This document shows positions 37,236 to 48,922 of a stretch of DNA of 64,000 bases, one piece after another; the stretch's first letter is position 1; every line of letters begins with the position of its first letter. The position numbers and the translations under genes were made by a program. The DNA lies in assembly GCA_008360955.1 (NCBI GenBank), contig LUCM01003323.1, forward strand, positions 276,588-340,587. The letters are read 5' to 3'. This DNA comes from Fasciolopsis buskii. Lineage: Eukaryota; Platyhelminthes; Trematoda; Plagiorchiida; Fasciolidae. The notes below the pieces were generated by a model, which saw only the letters and a list, made by a program, of their open reading frames with translations, had not been told where the DNA came from and did not search any database.

Positions 37236-40200
37236 ACTTTTCCGTTTTACCATGAGGTTTTCAAATCATTTCGTTTTATGAAGAAGTATCAATTAATTTG
37301 GCTACCAGAATCGCGATGTCTGTAGTCTTGAGACAAACAAGCACCTGGTGATTATTGACTGTGGAGGAAACAAAAAAGGCGTGAATAAATGAATCCGTTA
37401 TCACAACTGCCGGACCGCAACTGAAGCAGCTAAGAACGTTGGCCTAGAGTCAAGAAAGACAGTTTTGCAGTAGGTTTGGAGGTTCGAATAAACAGCCGTA
37501 GTGTGCAACGATTTTCAGGAAAGCGCGGGTTTATGCACTAGTGATGGTATCTCGGCTGGTGATGAAAGATTTTCAATCTAAACGCCAAGCTAAGCGCTCG
37601 CAAAACTTTAAAAATTCGTACAGTTAGTCACCTCTCGCGTGCTCATTGATGAAGGTACTAGAGCACACCCGTTTGCTCAGCAATAAGAGCAATTAGTAAC
37701 GGATCATTAATCCAACTAACAATCGGACCAAATAAGCGAAATTCAATGTCGAGTCTGCGTAACAAAACACTTCCAATGGGGTTGAAAAAGAGCCTCTCAC
37801 GTTGAAGGTCTGGAGAACATCTTCCTGAAATATGACTTAGCAGTATTATAGCTTAACCTATTATTAGTTAAGTTTCGGAAAGTCTTACTCACTCCAACAG
37901 AAAGATTTCACGGAAATTTGAAGGACTCGTATGTAAAGCTGCAGTATTTGTCTTTGTGCAAGTCGCCTGGAATAAAGTTTATCTATGCCCTCACAAATAT
38001 GAAAAAGAGCAAGTATAGAAAAAATTTTCAAAGCAGCATTGGGAATCTATAATTTTTCGATGCAGTCGGCCCTAACCTTAAAACTTAAAAAATTACCCAA
38101 TCCATTTCAGGTTTTTGAATCAATTTATTGCCTGTGAACGGGGGAGACCGGAGTTAGGTACTCAAAATGTCCGTTCAGCAATCTTGGCATTGAACTGGCT
38201 AGGAGGCCAAACCGTTAAATGCCTTCAAAACCAAAGTCGAAAGGCTAAATTCAACAGGGTGCAAGTTTCCTTCTGATGTTTAATCACCGAATGGGTGTAT
38301 GTAAAGCTTTTGTTCATGCATAACTCAATATGAGTGCGAAAAGCGACGCATTTGTGTTCATTGCAACGTAAATGATGAGGCGAATCCAGTGACCGATATC
38401 GTTATTTGCCACCATCGCGCAAAATGGGTTATTTAATTGAGTACTTTGCAATGAGGAGCCTTGTCAACAGTGGATAAACAGTAAAAATCATTAGCCCAAT
38501 GCATCAGGTGATAAGAGAATCCAGCTCAGTCGGATTGCGTCGAAAACCATGCGCCTTGTGTAAACATCGTACACGCTGATATTGTCATTTTTCGAGATAA
38601 ATCTCAACTACTCAAAAGTAGTATCAAAAAGCTTCGTGTTTTCCGTAGGTTGGTAAAGCGAACGAAAACGGTTGGTTTTAAGTCGGCTATGATCCTGTGT
38701 CGTCCATATCTTGATGCATTTATAGACATTCCGACAGCTGCTGAAACGGACCTTTAAACCTTAAGTTCTCAGTGGCATTTACGTTTTTCCAGGTATCGAT
38801 CTGATGTAACGTCACTTTGCTTTCAAAAATTGAGCATCGCGTGCACTGCAAACATTCGAAAATATTTTTTCAAGAACTTTAAAGTATCATGACAAAAATC
38901 GCGCAAATACTGAAATTATTACCATTTCTGACGGGACTGATACAGCAGGAAAAGGAATAAGCCTTCGTAAAACCGCAATCTCACCGGAAATGCGCTAAAT
39001 ATTTTATTCCCCATTAGCAAATTGTTACATCCAATCAGAAAAAACCAGTATTGAGATTTTTCCATCTTAAGAACACTCAAGGTCATTTTGAATAAAGTCA
39101 TTTGTGAAGTCTGCGAAGCTACAAGTTACTTCTGCAGCAATATAACAGCTCCCAACTATCATTCCCTGATGATCAAACACCTCTGAGACTAGCAAAAGGA
39201 AACGACTAAAAGGCTAGGCCTCTCGAAATAAATTGATAACTTCTCTGGATTTCCTGTGAAATCTTGAACTTGATAATATTTTCATGTAATTTCTACGAGT
39301 CCCCAATAAAAGCTTGTACGCATGTCGCACAGTTGTATTAAATTTCGTATAACCTTTAATGACCTTTTTAGGTTGGTCATTCTGCCATTTCGCTGACTGA
39401 TTCGCTAACTTACGACCTGCTGTTGTGGTTCATGATCTATTCAACAAGCTATCGAATATGAATTGCAAGGATGGCTGGCGTGATATTCAGTGACCTTGAA
39501 TCCATAGAAAATCAGTATCCTATTCAAACAATTCTCTTGTGAGAATGAAAAAGCCCTCTCCGAATGACATAGTATAAAGTAACAACCGTGTGTCAAAGTT
39601 GCACCGTTGTCGGGTCTGATGGGGCAACCTTGTGATTTTCGTGGTTTACTACTCACAAGTTAAGTATTTTGGTATTTTTGAAATGCTTTCAAGTTTGGCC
39701 CAAAAGGGGCACTTTCTCAAGCACCACAGTGCCTCCAATTTTTGCGACCGATAAGCTGACCCAGGTAATTTGGTCTTAGTCACGCGCAAATTACCAGACT
39801 TATAGTCGTTTCAAATGCGCTTCGTGAATGTTTTTAGTCATAGGTCCTCAACGTCCAATGGGAACATAGTAAGTATGTCCTCCGTTTGTTTTTGTTAATC
39901 AGTTGTATTTGGTCAAGCATACCCACATTCAGATAAATGAAACCTGTCTGTAATCTGGTAAGTTTAACCCATTTTTAAGTTAACAAATGCTGCTAATGTT
40001 CCAGCAAGAAGTCGAAGATGTGACTTGATTCAATTTAAGCGATTTCGCCTTCTCGTATGTGACTGGGTTCTATAAGCCCTAGATTTGGATCATTTGCTGA
40101 GCAAGTCACCAAACGGAACACAGATTTTAATCAGTTTTTATCGAACAAATTATGCGACGTTCGCAAGCATTGTATTGTCGTGGGCCTGTTGATCATGGAC

Positions 40201-41850
40201 CTCATTGAAAAATTGACAATGTACATAAAACAACCTGGTTTCAGAGACTAAACAAACGGTTGTAACAACCCATTAAATTGAGCAAACCCGTCTTCAGTTT
40301 TTGCTGTCACTTGAAAGTATATTAGCTATTGTGATCACTATTACCGTACTAAACTAATGGGCTGAGTCTTGAATAGATCGGATTCGTTTTCAACATACAA
40401 AAAACGGAAACAAATTTGTTGGTAACCGATGAACGGCTAAATGCAAACACTTGATCAGGATACGTTTGCTAGCAATAAAGATGCACGAAAGCTCATAAGT
40501 AGGCATCCATACAGGAGTGAAACTTTCCTCACAAGCTGCTTCTCCTAAACAGATTGCCAATTTCAGACAAATCTGTTGACTTCGATAGCGTACGTCGCCT
40601 ATGATATTTGGATTTCTCCATGATTGTATTTAAAATCACTTTATGACTGAGGCCTCTGGCCTGAAAACATCAAATGACATAAACCATCGATGGAGACCTT
40701 ATCAAAACTTTTAGGTAATGACCTAAAACCAACCTTAGTAGTCAAGAATGCGTGGAAATCATCAATATGATTTACATTTGACATGGCTTTGATAACCACT
40801 GAGCAACATAGCGGTTGTAAAATAAGATGGTAGACGTTAAAGCGCTGTCGCCAGTCTCGTTACCGCACCTTTCTCGATGAGACATTACGTTGTGCTACGC
40901 CAATCCAAGTTTCAGGGTCAAATGTGCCCCTGTATCAATTATTGATCTCTAGTCGCTACGGCGCATGTCACTTCCAGAGCATCATGTACAGCGCATGTAA
41001 TAAAAAGGGGCAACTATCATTGCAACTTAGTTATTACCTTGTCTCTTATTAACTCGTAACTCAACTCTAGTCGGACGATATATTTGCCTCAAGGATCTTA
41101 ACCGAAAGGAGAGATTCATGCATGACGTTTAACAAAGTAGTATGGACGGAATTTTCTGGAATCTGAATCCAAAAAGACATCCCTATACAAAGACGATTCC
41201 GTTTTGACAAAAAAAACTCGTGATACTCCTCAAAAGAGAATAAAGAGAAAACGCTTCGTCAAGATTTAAACTAGAACTTCCTTTCGAGTCAAAATCTGAA
41301 CCCAGAAAATATAAGTTTGCCTCCCATTCACAGTATGGACGAATTACTGAGAGGAATGAAAGCAAAACATGTTACTTCACCAATTGAACAAAACAGGTCA
41401 TTTATGGGAATGAGACTATCCCTGACTGAAAACAATCAAGTCGATACAATGTTCAAACACGATATTTGCCATGCTTCCAGTACAATTAAAAACCGATATC
41501 AACCAAATCGGTAGTTCCTAACATTCCCGAATATATGTTTGGGTTATTAATAATTCATCCACCAGACCAAAGCAAAAGAGATGTGGTATCGGTCACGACG
41601 TAATCGGTTAAAATCGTATCGAAAAGAGGTTCCAATATCCCGGAAAATAGCTATCATTCTTTGTCACATGATTCAATTGGCTATGTTGTCCAAGTTGATG
41701 CACTCACTCAGGGTTGAATTTCCCATTTTCCCGTTTTTCTTCGCATCACCTCGAACTGTATAACTTATGCAAATAACCAATTGTTTCCGTGCAAGCCCGC
41801 GTATGTCCGTAATTTTTAATCGTTCACTCCGCTTGAAAAACAATAGACCG

Positions 41851-41887
<37 letters not shown>

Positions 41888-44800
41888 CGAGAACCTATAC
41901 AACTTCGAAGAGCTAATTTGGTTGATAATCTACAGGTAGAAGTTGCTTCGCGTTTTTTTCTCAAAATTTGCCATCGTACTTTACCTTCCCTCTTACTGCG
42001 TTTTTTGGAAAACTGGCAGGTAAGCGTACTTTTCCATGGTGGTTACGCTAAAACCTGTGCACTTTCAGGCCAGTATAATGTGCTTACTGCATTAAAGCAT
42101 CAAAATCAAGTTTTGGTTCAATTTACTAATAAATCCCCACTTTATATACGAGCAAGTATTCAAGGTCCTTCACGAAACTAAATCACACTAAATCGCAGAA
42201 GTAGACATTATTCAGGTATCAGTGCGGGTGTGCCTGGTCGATCTTTATTCGTTCTTAGTAGTGTGCAACATCGAGTTCGGTCATAAACCGGTAGCTGTTA
42301 TTCTTCCCTAGAGGTTACCGTAAAAGCATCTCACTTACTTGGGAACATTTTTCAAGATGAAGTCGATCTGGTTAAGGCACATTTAAAATGGAAAATCGCA
42401 TCAAATCTTCTATTATTGAGAGCTATCAAGTGGCAAATCTCTGTGTTTTGTTTCGTGTAAAGTCTACGCTTTCGAAAAAGTAGCTCGTCCTCATCTGGTG
42501 CGTTTAATGATGGTGGGTACTCTGCAAAATCCAGTAACGGAGTCTAAATCACTCGGTGTTCTTTTATGATTTTCAGTAACATTGCATGAAAATGTTTTGG
42601 GGGAAATCGAGTCAAATCTCCAATTTCCGCAAGCCTGTAAGTAAAAACATAATATGAGAGTCGGATAAGGCAGAGATATGCCACATTTCACCATCGCATT
42701 TGGGAGAAAAATATGGGAAAATGGGATAAACGTAAATCAAGCACTGTGGCCCATGCAGACATAAAGTGCAAACTACTGAGGGAAATTCATGCAGAATATT
42801 TTTTCGAAAAGTTAATTTGAAGCGGCAACATTGAAAAAGTGATTCAACTGTATCAGCCATCTCCTGTCCTATTACCTTGCATCTTCGCATCAAAACCTAC
42901 TTACAGAGTGATCGACTAAATTGCGCAACTAATTCTGTGAATTAAATAATGCCAATTGTTCCGTATACCGATATGCCTTCCCCTGAAAACCCATGTGATT
43001 GAACTAAACTTTCCAGCTAGCGATAATCTCACTCAGCTCTTTCGGTTTAATGTGTCTGCATTTAGTTGAACCATTATGCGTCCCACTTTCATTGTACTCA
43101 AATACTAACTTTTCAACCGTTTTTCGAACTGTTTCCTAGACACCTTCTCACTCACTTTCGGCACTTGGGAAACAGTGGACGACGATGTGGTACTTCCTCA
43201 CAGTTCTTTAGACTAGCTTTCCCCTGGCTGTAAACGGCCAACAGAATATTTTCTTGAGAAAATGTTTTTCTGATGTGTGAATTTTGTGACTCACTATTCT
43301 CAAATTCCCTTTTTAAAAAGTCGAAACCAAGGTACTGAAGAAATAAATTTTGTCTTTTAAGCCCAGATTTCTCCTCACTATCTAAGAATTCGGTTCAAAC
43401 AAATGGTTTTTATCAACAAGCGTTCAAAAGAAAGTTGCCAATAGAAGGTCAGTAAACACGTGTTGCAACTCCAAACGAAGTCTGAACAAGCGAATTGTTC
43501 ATTTTTTTACACCGGATTTATTTGCCCCTTTTGGTTACTAGAAATTGCTCAGCATGGTTCGTCGAACCGAGTAAACGGCAAAACTAAGAGCAGCACACTG
43601 GACTCAACTCGTCACGGTTTTTTTCGTTTCTTTCAGTCAACGAAGTCCCGTGTGGCAAAAAGAAGAGACCCGAATGCAGTCACAGGATATTTATGGGATA
43701 GGGTCTGGGTAACAATGGAGCGTTATCCAACGTACTTCCTAATAAGAGTGAGAATGCCACTGTCTGATGCTAGTCATCTAACCTTAGCAAGATTGAACAT
43801 CTGTTTCTACTTGTCATTTGCACCATGCCAAGAAACTGCAGTCTGCCTCCTTAAAACAAAAAGATCCAAATCCAATGCATTATTGCTTTAACCGTGTGCA
43901 ATCAATCGACCAGAAGAGAAATAGAAGACAGTTTGGTCTGTAGTCCCTCCCGTGTGCAACATATTTCGGCTGAACTGGAGGCTGTTTGGGCACTCAACAA
44001 TTTTTATCTGGATACTGACTATCATGTATTTGGTAATTCTGCCCACAGTATACCACAAGAAACAACGAGTGAAAAAAGGCAAGTAGATGCAACTCAATGT
44101 GGTTCAAGCGTGAAATGCCGGGGCCTCTCACTGAGACACTCCGGGCTTCAATTGCTGTTTCACAACTGCAACTACTCTGAAACAAAGGCGAATAATGATT
44201 ACTGAGCACATACATAGAGTAATCAGTACTTGACAGGTCAAATGCGAGAGAGAAGAAGATGATTATCATGTGAAAACCCTGCCGAGTGTAACACAACCAG
44301 TATACTTAAAAATAATGTGTAGATGTCTGGAAGAATACTTTCTGAAGCGCACATCTAATATGCATATACAAATATATAAAGATATATCTTCTATTTTGCT
44401 AAATTATAAATCAGTCGGTATTTTATTTCCTGGCGTACGTTTATTCAACTTGACAGACGTACGAGGATTGGGTGTTGCACAGATTCGACAAGAAGCTGGA
44501 GCCACAAAATTCCAACGAACAAACCCCGATGTACAGGTTTCTCTAATGACACAAAGTTCTGTGTATCACTTGTATATCGTTTTCAGTACCCAATTTCGAA
44601 CAGTATTCAACATTCAAAGTCTGGAAATGAAAGATCGAAATACAAATGCTAGAAATTGAGAAATTTGGCAATTTTCTTCGATGATATCTACAATGAGCCA
44701 AACGGTTATATTAATGTTCAACTATCAGCAAGGATTTTTTTCGACGTGGTGAATATGGAGGCATATGTTCTATTCGATTTTTGATAATTCTTCCAGAAAC

Positions 44801-45304
44801 GAAGATTACTCAGTCTTTACTTTTTATTTTATGGTAAAGTAGACTTGAGAAATCAAAGTTCCATTTGCTAGATGCACATTGGATTAGATTGCTCAATAAT
44901 TGTCGTGCGAGTACAAAATTTTATTGGTAAGCATTTCAGTTGCGTTGAAAATTGATTGCACCCCGGGTTTTAAGACAGACCAGTTGACAGCTTACTTTCC
45001 ACCTTCTAACTTCCATTCTTTAAGAATGAAATGACAGAATTGATTTGATTTTTTGCCAAAAAAGTAAAATAATGATTATAAACGTTATCCGAGCCCCAGT
45101 CGCAGTATGGCCCAGTTTGTTCGCTATACCAATAAAGTAAGAAAGAAAGTCCCTGCAGGCGAAACCTTTCTTTCGTGTTCCTCGCTTTTTTGGATAAAAT
45201 GGGTGAGGCAGAAGACTCTTTGAAGAAGTGGATAATGACAAACTATAGGTGCTAGAAGAACCATCTGTGCATTCCGGTAAGTTATTTTGCTACAATACTA
45301 ATCT
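37236..45304. other. Intergenic stretch after P5CS, no gene identified
   Basis: AT-rich, with the GATT microsatellite at 41.85 kb. The longest frames (43460-43891 + of 143 codons, 44270-44659 + of 129 codons, 41885-42181 +) have no recognisable motifs or consistent splice context. At 45100-45145 a segment ending in CAATAAAGTAAGAAAGAAAG resembles a retroelement 3' tail, low confidence. Confidence 0.5.
41851..41888 (+). repeat. (GATT)n tetranucleotide repeat
   Basis: About nine perfect GATT units in the intergenic stretch after P5CS. Confidence 0.95.
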
Positions 45305-45910
45305 AACAGGTCCACTTTGGACGCTGTCGCTTCCCTCATTCACCACATTTGTAAGTCCTTAAACACATCGGTGAAATCTGTGCTTTGCGTCTTTCTAGAT
45401 TATTCGTCGGTATTCAACTCAGTCCCACGGTCTCTTCTGCTTCAGAAACCACAAACATTTGGTTGTTCTAGGCCCTTATTAGCATGGCTGCCTGATTACT
45501 TTACTAACCAAACCCAGTACACACCAATGAGCGATAAAACTTGAAAACCTTTGGTTAACAACTCAGGCCCGCTACAGGGTGCCGCTCTTTCACCGAACCT
45601 CTTCTCTACATACATCAGCGACTTATCAGCTAGCTCCTCCTGTCATCTGTTTAAATATGCTGATGATAATGCCCCCTAAAACCGTTTTGAGCACCGATGA
45701 ATTTCAAAGTTCTCCCAACAACTTCTGTTTACTACTTCTCTGCACAAGCTGGTTTAGATATCAATACATCGAAATTTTTTGAATGTTTGTTCTCCTTCTG
45801 TCGGTCAGCCTATCCATCGGACCCGTTATTGATCATCTCATAGACACTTATCAGGGTTGATTCTGTGAGTTATCTAGGATCAAGTTTTGTGAAAGAATGG
45901 TGCAGTGGAT
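45305..45910 (+). mobile_element. Decayed non-LTR retrotransposon RT fragment (family B, copy 2)
   Basis: Plus-strand frames give [59 protein letters not shown] and an intact catalytic YADD at 45656-45667, then a thumb region with NTSKFFECLFSF.RSAYPSDP and VSYLGSSF. It is the same family as the minus-strand copy at 24.6-26.5 kb. At least two frameshifts and several stops are present (TGA before PLVNNSG, TAA after YADDNAP), so it is dead. The N-terminal RT and endonuclease parts are absent on this strand. Confidence 0.75.
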
Positions 45911-46330
45911 TTACAAAACCTGCAGCACGGCAATGACAGGAGGACGATAAATAACACTGGCTAGGGTATCTACAGTGTCCTTGGCTACAAACAGTCTTTC
46001 GTCAGGTGTCCATAAAGAAACACGGAAAACTGTAAGCAAAATTTGAAGCAAACCACAACCTTCTCTAGTTTTTTGCAGAATTCTAAGGTTTACAAATTGG
46101 AGCAAGGCGCTTTTGCCACATCATCTCTGATGGTTTGCTAGCGGACAACTAGGAAGACACATTTGCCCATATCGGGAACGTCGGTCTGTGTGTTACTTGA
46201 CCATGAGCCTTGAACGCTTTCCGTTATTACCGTAAAATAGGAAATAACGTTGAGCGCTTCCAAGACAATACCTATCACTAAGGGAGTTAAGCGCCTTAGA
46301 GACCGTGTTGAACACATTACCATAAAGTTT
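45911..46330 (-). mobile_element. Non-LTR retrotransposon endonuclease fragment
   Basis: Minus-strand frames read FTVITESVQGSWSSNTQTDV then PDMGKCVFLVV (46260-46138), and REGCGLLQILLTVFRVSLWT followed by ASVIYRPP (46070-45930). The order TE..W, S-D-PD, RGGGLL and YRPP is that of AP-endonuclease domains in CR1-like LINEs. A stop at the end of the first piece and a frame change separate the two. It abuts the plus-strand RT fragment head to tail in opposite polarity, so it is a separate insertion or a rearranged piece. Confidence 0.5.
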
Positions 46331-47976
46331 GATCCGAAGTAGATGGAAATATTGCCCGTTACTTCTTCCTTGCTGAAACCAAATAAATGTGAAGAGGGTT
46401 TTGCGTTTCGTCGAATTATTCTAGCTAGAAAATTTTTTTCTAGTAAAGTAAATTCTGTCGGTAGAGAAAAATATTCTTTTTTCTGTAAGAAACACGTTTT
46501 GACTGTTCGGGAACGATCGAGAAAGCGCCAGTATTGTCACTTGACACCACGGCAGTCCCCTTGATATCAAACTAGATGATTTTAACATAGCTATGCCAGC
46601 TTCACTGAGCGAAAATAATCCACCATCGACCGTAACTAGTGAGGTAAATCGTTACCAGTTAGTCAGAAAAAAGAATGACGCACAAGAAGCCTGGTGTCAG
46701 TACCCCTCACTTAGAATATTCATACTGATTAGCAATCAGTAATCAGTTGCATTCCCATAGGCCAAGAAACAGACAAGAATCTTCGAAAATGGCAAGACCC
46801 AGAGGTGGCAATTACAACTGCTTTCTATTTATCTTTGTGGTCTATCCCACAAGCAGGTTAAAGATGATCAGGTGGGTGCGCTTTTTATCGTCTGAAGCAA
46901 GTGTGCTTCCAGATTTGATAACACCCGGTTGAAAAACTGTACGATTAGCCAAACAATCCCGAGGTAACTGGAATAGTTAGTTTCGTAATTACAAAAAGAC
47001 TTACAAAATGAGGTTTGGAGGTTTGTTTTCTGTCCAGAAATAAATTAGCTTCTGTACTGGTCATCCATGGAGCGCCTCACTCATTTTATCTTTCAGTTCT
47101 TCCATCAAACGAGCCGAAAGTTAAATCATTTTTCATGAGAGGATATTAGCCAACTGAATATTAGAAGTACATGTGCATCGACGGTTATCAACTAAGTAGA
47201 CTTAGTATCCACTTCAAACATCAGTCCACTTCATCAACGCGTAACATGCACTTGGATTTCCTCCTACGAGCACGACTGCGATTAAAAGGGATTCGAGTGC
47301 AGTAATAATTTACGTGAACCGATCCAATGATAGATATGCCTACACAAACGTGAAACCGAGAGAACGACAGAGCGGGGGACATTCAAATTTATTGTCACTA
47401 AAACTTACTTTCGACCTTCGGCTCAAAACAGGGTTCATCACGATTGTTTAGTTGTATTTTCCTCTTCATATTCTGTGCCATTAACAGCATTTACTTGTCC
47501 ATGGTCTGACAGCAAGGTATTGATGGTATAACGACATCCAAGTGCCACACTATGCCCTTAGCAGTTTCAGTGCCTAAACAACGCACGGTCGTTATCTTGC
47601 AACTCTTATTAACGAACATTCGCTTCTCGTTTGTATTCGAATGTTCAGACTTACTAATGTCAACCGTAATCAGGTGCCAGTGTCACCGGTTTGGACCATT
47701 CCACCTGTCCATTTGGAGGACATCTTTGCATCTTTGCAGTAAAAAACATTTCTGTGGATTAGTGCAGTTGCGGTCAATCACACAATGGTTTATAACCAGC
47801 AAGCCAACAGACAATCAGAACTTGTAAATTGTACTCAGTAAAAGACCACCATTTTTTCTTTTAAAACGCGAATTCCCTCCCACTCGGCAAGATTGTTAGT
47901 ACTTCCACAAGCGCATCTCGTCATTCGTTTGCTAATGTTTTGCTCGGGAATCAGCTGGCTAGTTTTCTCGACAAAC
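46331..47976. other. Intergenic stretch, no gene identified
   Basis: No recognisable coding, RNA or repeat feature on either strand. Confidence 0.5.
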
Positions 47977-48297
47977 ATGGATGACCATCTTAATCCTGTG
48001 TTGCTCAAACTAGATGATCGATCTTCGAAATTGCATTATACTGTAGAGAAAATGGACTTGACTGACCAAAGCCTACATTTCACTCCTGTAAGCGTGCAGA
48101 TGCGAAACTAGAAAGTATTTCTGTTTACTGTTTAGTTCCCCGAAGCCGCCGCTCCCACGCTTCTCAATGATTCAACCAGCAACCTTTGGACAGAGTCAGA
48201 GGTTGCTGATAGTCCACCGATACATAGTATTGACAATGTACCTTTATTCGACGTCAACAACGAACGTGAACCTGGGAGGCGCGAGGAGCAGAACTGA
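47977..48297 (+). CDS. Possible small two-exon gene or C-terminus of a larger one, unrecognised
   Basis: Exon 1, 47977-48087, begins at an ATG in context AAACATGG and encodes MDDHLNPVLLKLDDRSSKLH then YTVEKMDLTDQSLHFTP. A 48-nt GT-AG interval (48088-48135; GTAAGC ... TTTCTGTTTACTGTTTAG) separates it, in phase 0, from exon 2, 48136-48297, which encodes FPEAAAPTLLNDSTSNLWTE, a Pro/Ser/acidic tail and EPGRREEQN before TGA. Together this gives 90 residues, acidic, with no transmembrane segment. The in-frame join and good splice signals are the main support; tiny introns are common in flukes. I recognise no family. An acceptor-like AG at 47961-47962 could instead make this the 3' end of a longer gene. 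Confidence 0.35.
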
Positions 48298-48720
48298 TCC
48301 CAACCCAACAGTCCTAGTTCATTCATTGAACAGCAGGATTGGGACAAGACTGTTCGTTTTGATTTGGGACAAATGTTTTATTCGTGTTCGTTTTGCAATC
48401 GATCCCTTTATGTTTAACAATTCATGGAAGATTTCTTTTTTTATCTCTCAACTAATGCACTGCAATTATTAGACGAATATCAGTTCCGAATTTCAACTCA
48501 GTTGTTCCCAGCTTCCGTGAAAAAGGTTATCTACAATTTTTCACTTGTTGGCTAAATGGTGGATAGTGAGAACAAACTCAACAAGATTCGGATTGTTGCC
48601 GTCAGCCTGGATCATTGGAAATCAAACCAAACCTGGAAAGTTTTTTTAGGATTATTCGCTTTTATCAGGACCAAATGACGTAAGAAGTGTATCGAAAAAT
48701 CGATGCGCCATATACTGGTT

Positions 48721-48922
48721 TTAATTGTGAATGATATAATGTTAATAACATAGCGTTGTTCGTAGATGTAACGTGCCAACGTTTCGACTACCGTGGGTAG
48801 TCTTTCTCAAGGCGTTTTTTTGATTGTAAAATGTGCCATGAGGAAGACTACTCACGATAGTGAAACGTTGGCACATTACATCTACCAACAACGCTGTTAT
48901 TAACATTATATCATTCGCAATT
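48721..48922. repeat. Fold-back (inverted repeat) element
   Basis: An arm at about 48721-48801 pairs with about 48922-48837; both contain versions of AATGATATAATGTTAATAAC, AACGTTTC and TAGTCTT, with roughly 90% matching, around a 35-nt loop containing GTTTTTTTGATTGTAAAATG. It could form a long hairpin. It looks like a MITE-like fold-back element or a rearranged Penelope-like element end; the family is inferred and not proven. Confidence 0.75.

Noticed and set aside
39441..39656. Minus frame with CHSERAFSFS resembling the end of a dynein-light-chain domain
   Set aside because: No acceptor in the needed phase, 12 kb away, and similarity limited to a few residues.
43460..44205. Two adjacent plus-strand frames of 143 and 103 codons
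   Set aside because: No recognised motif, and frames on the opposite strand are equally long, so coding is not supported.
44457..44535. Possible 79-nt plus-strand exon (VRGLGVAQIRQEAGATKF)
   Set aside because: Weak GTTTCT donor and no partner exons.
46138..46323. Possible last exon of the EF-hand gene (GSW..., GKCVFLVV)
   Set aside because: The splice phase does not fit, and together with 46105-45911 the sequence reads as a LINE endonuclease (TE..W, RGGGLL, YRPP).
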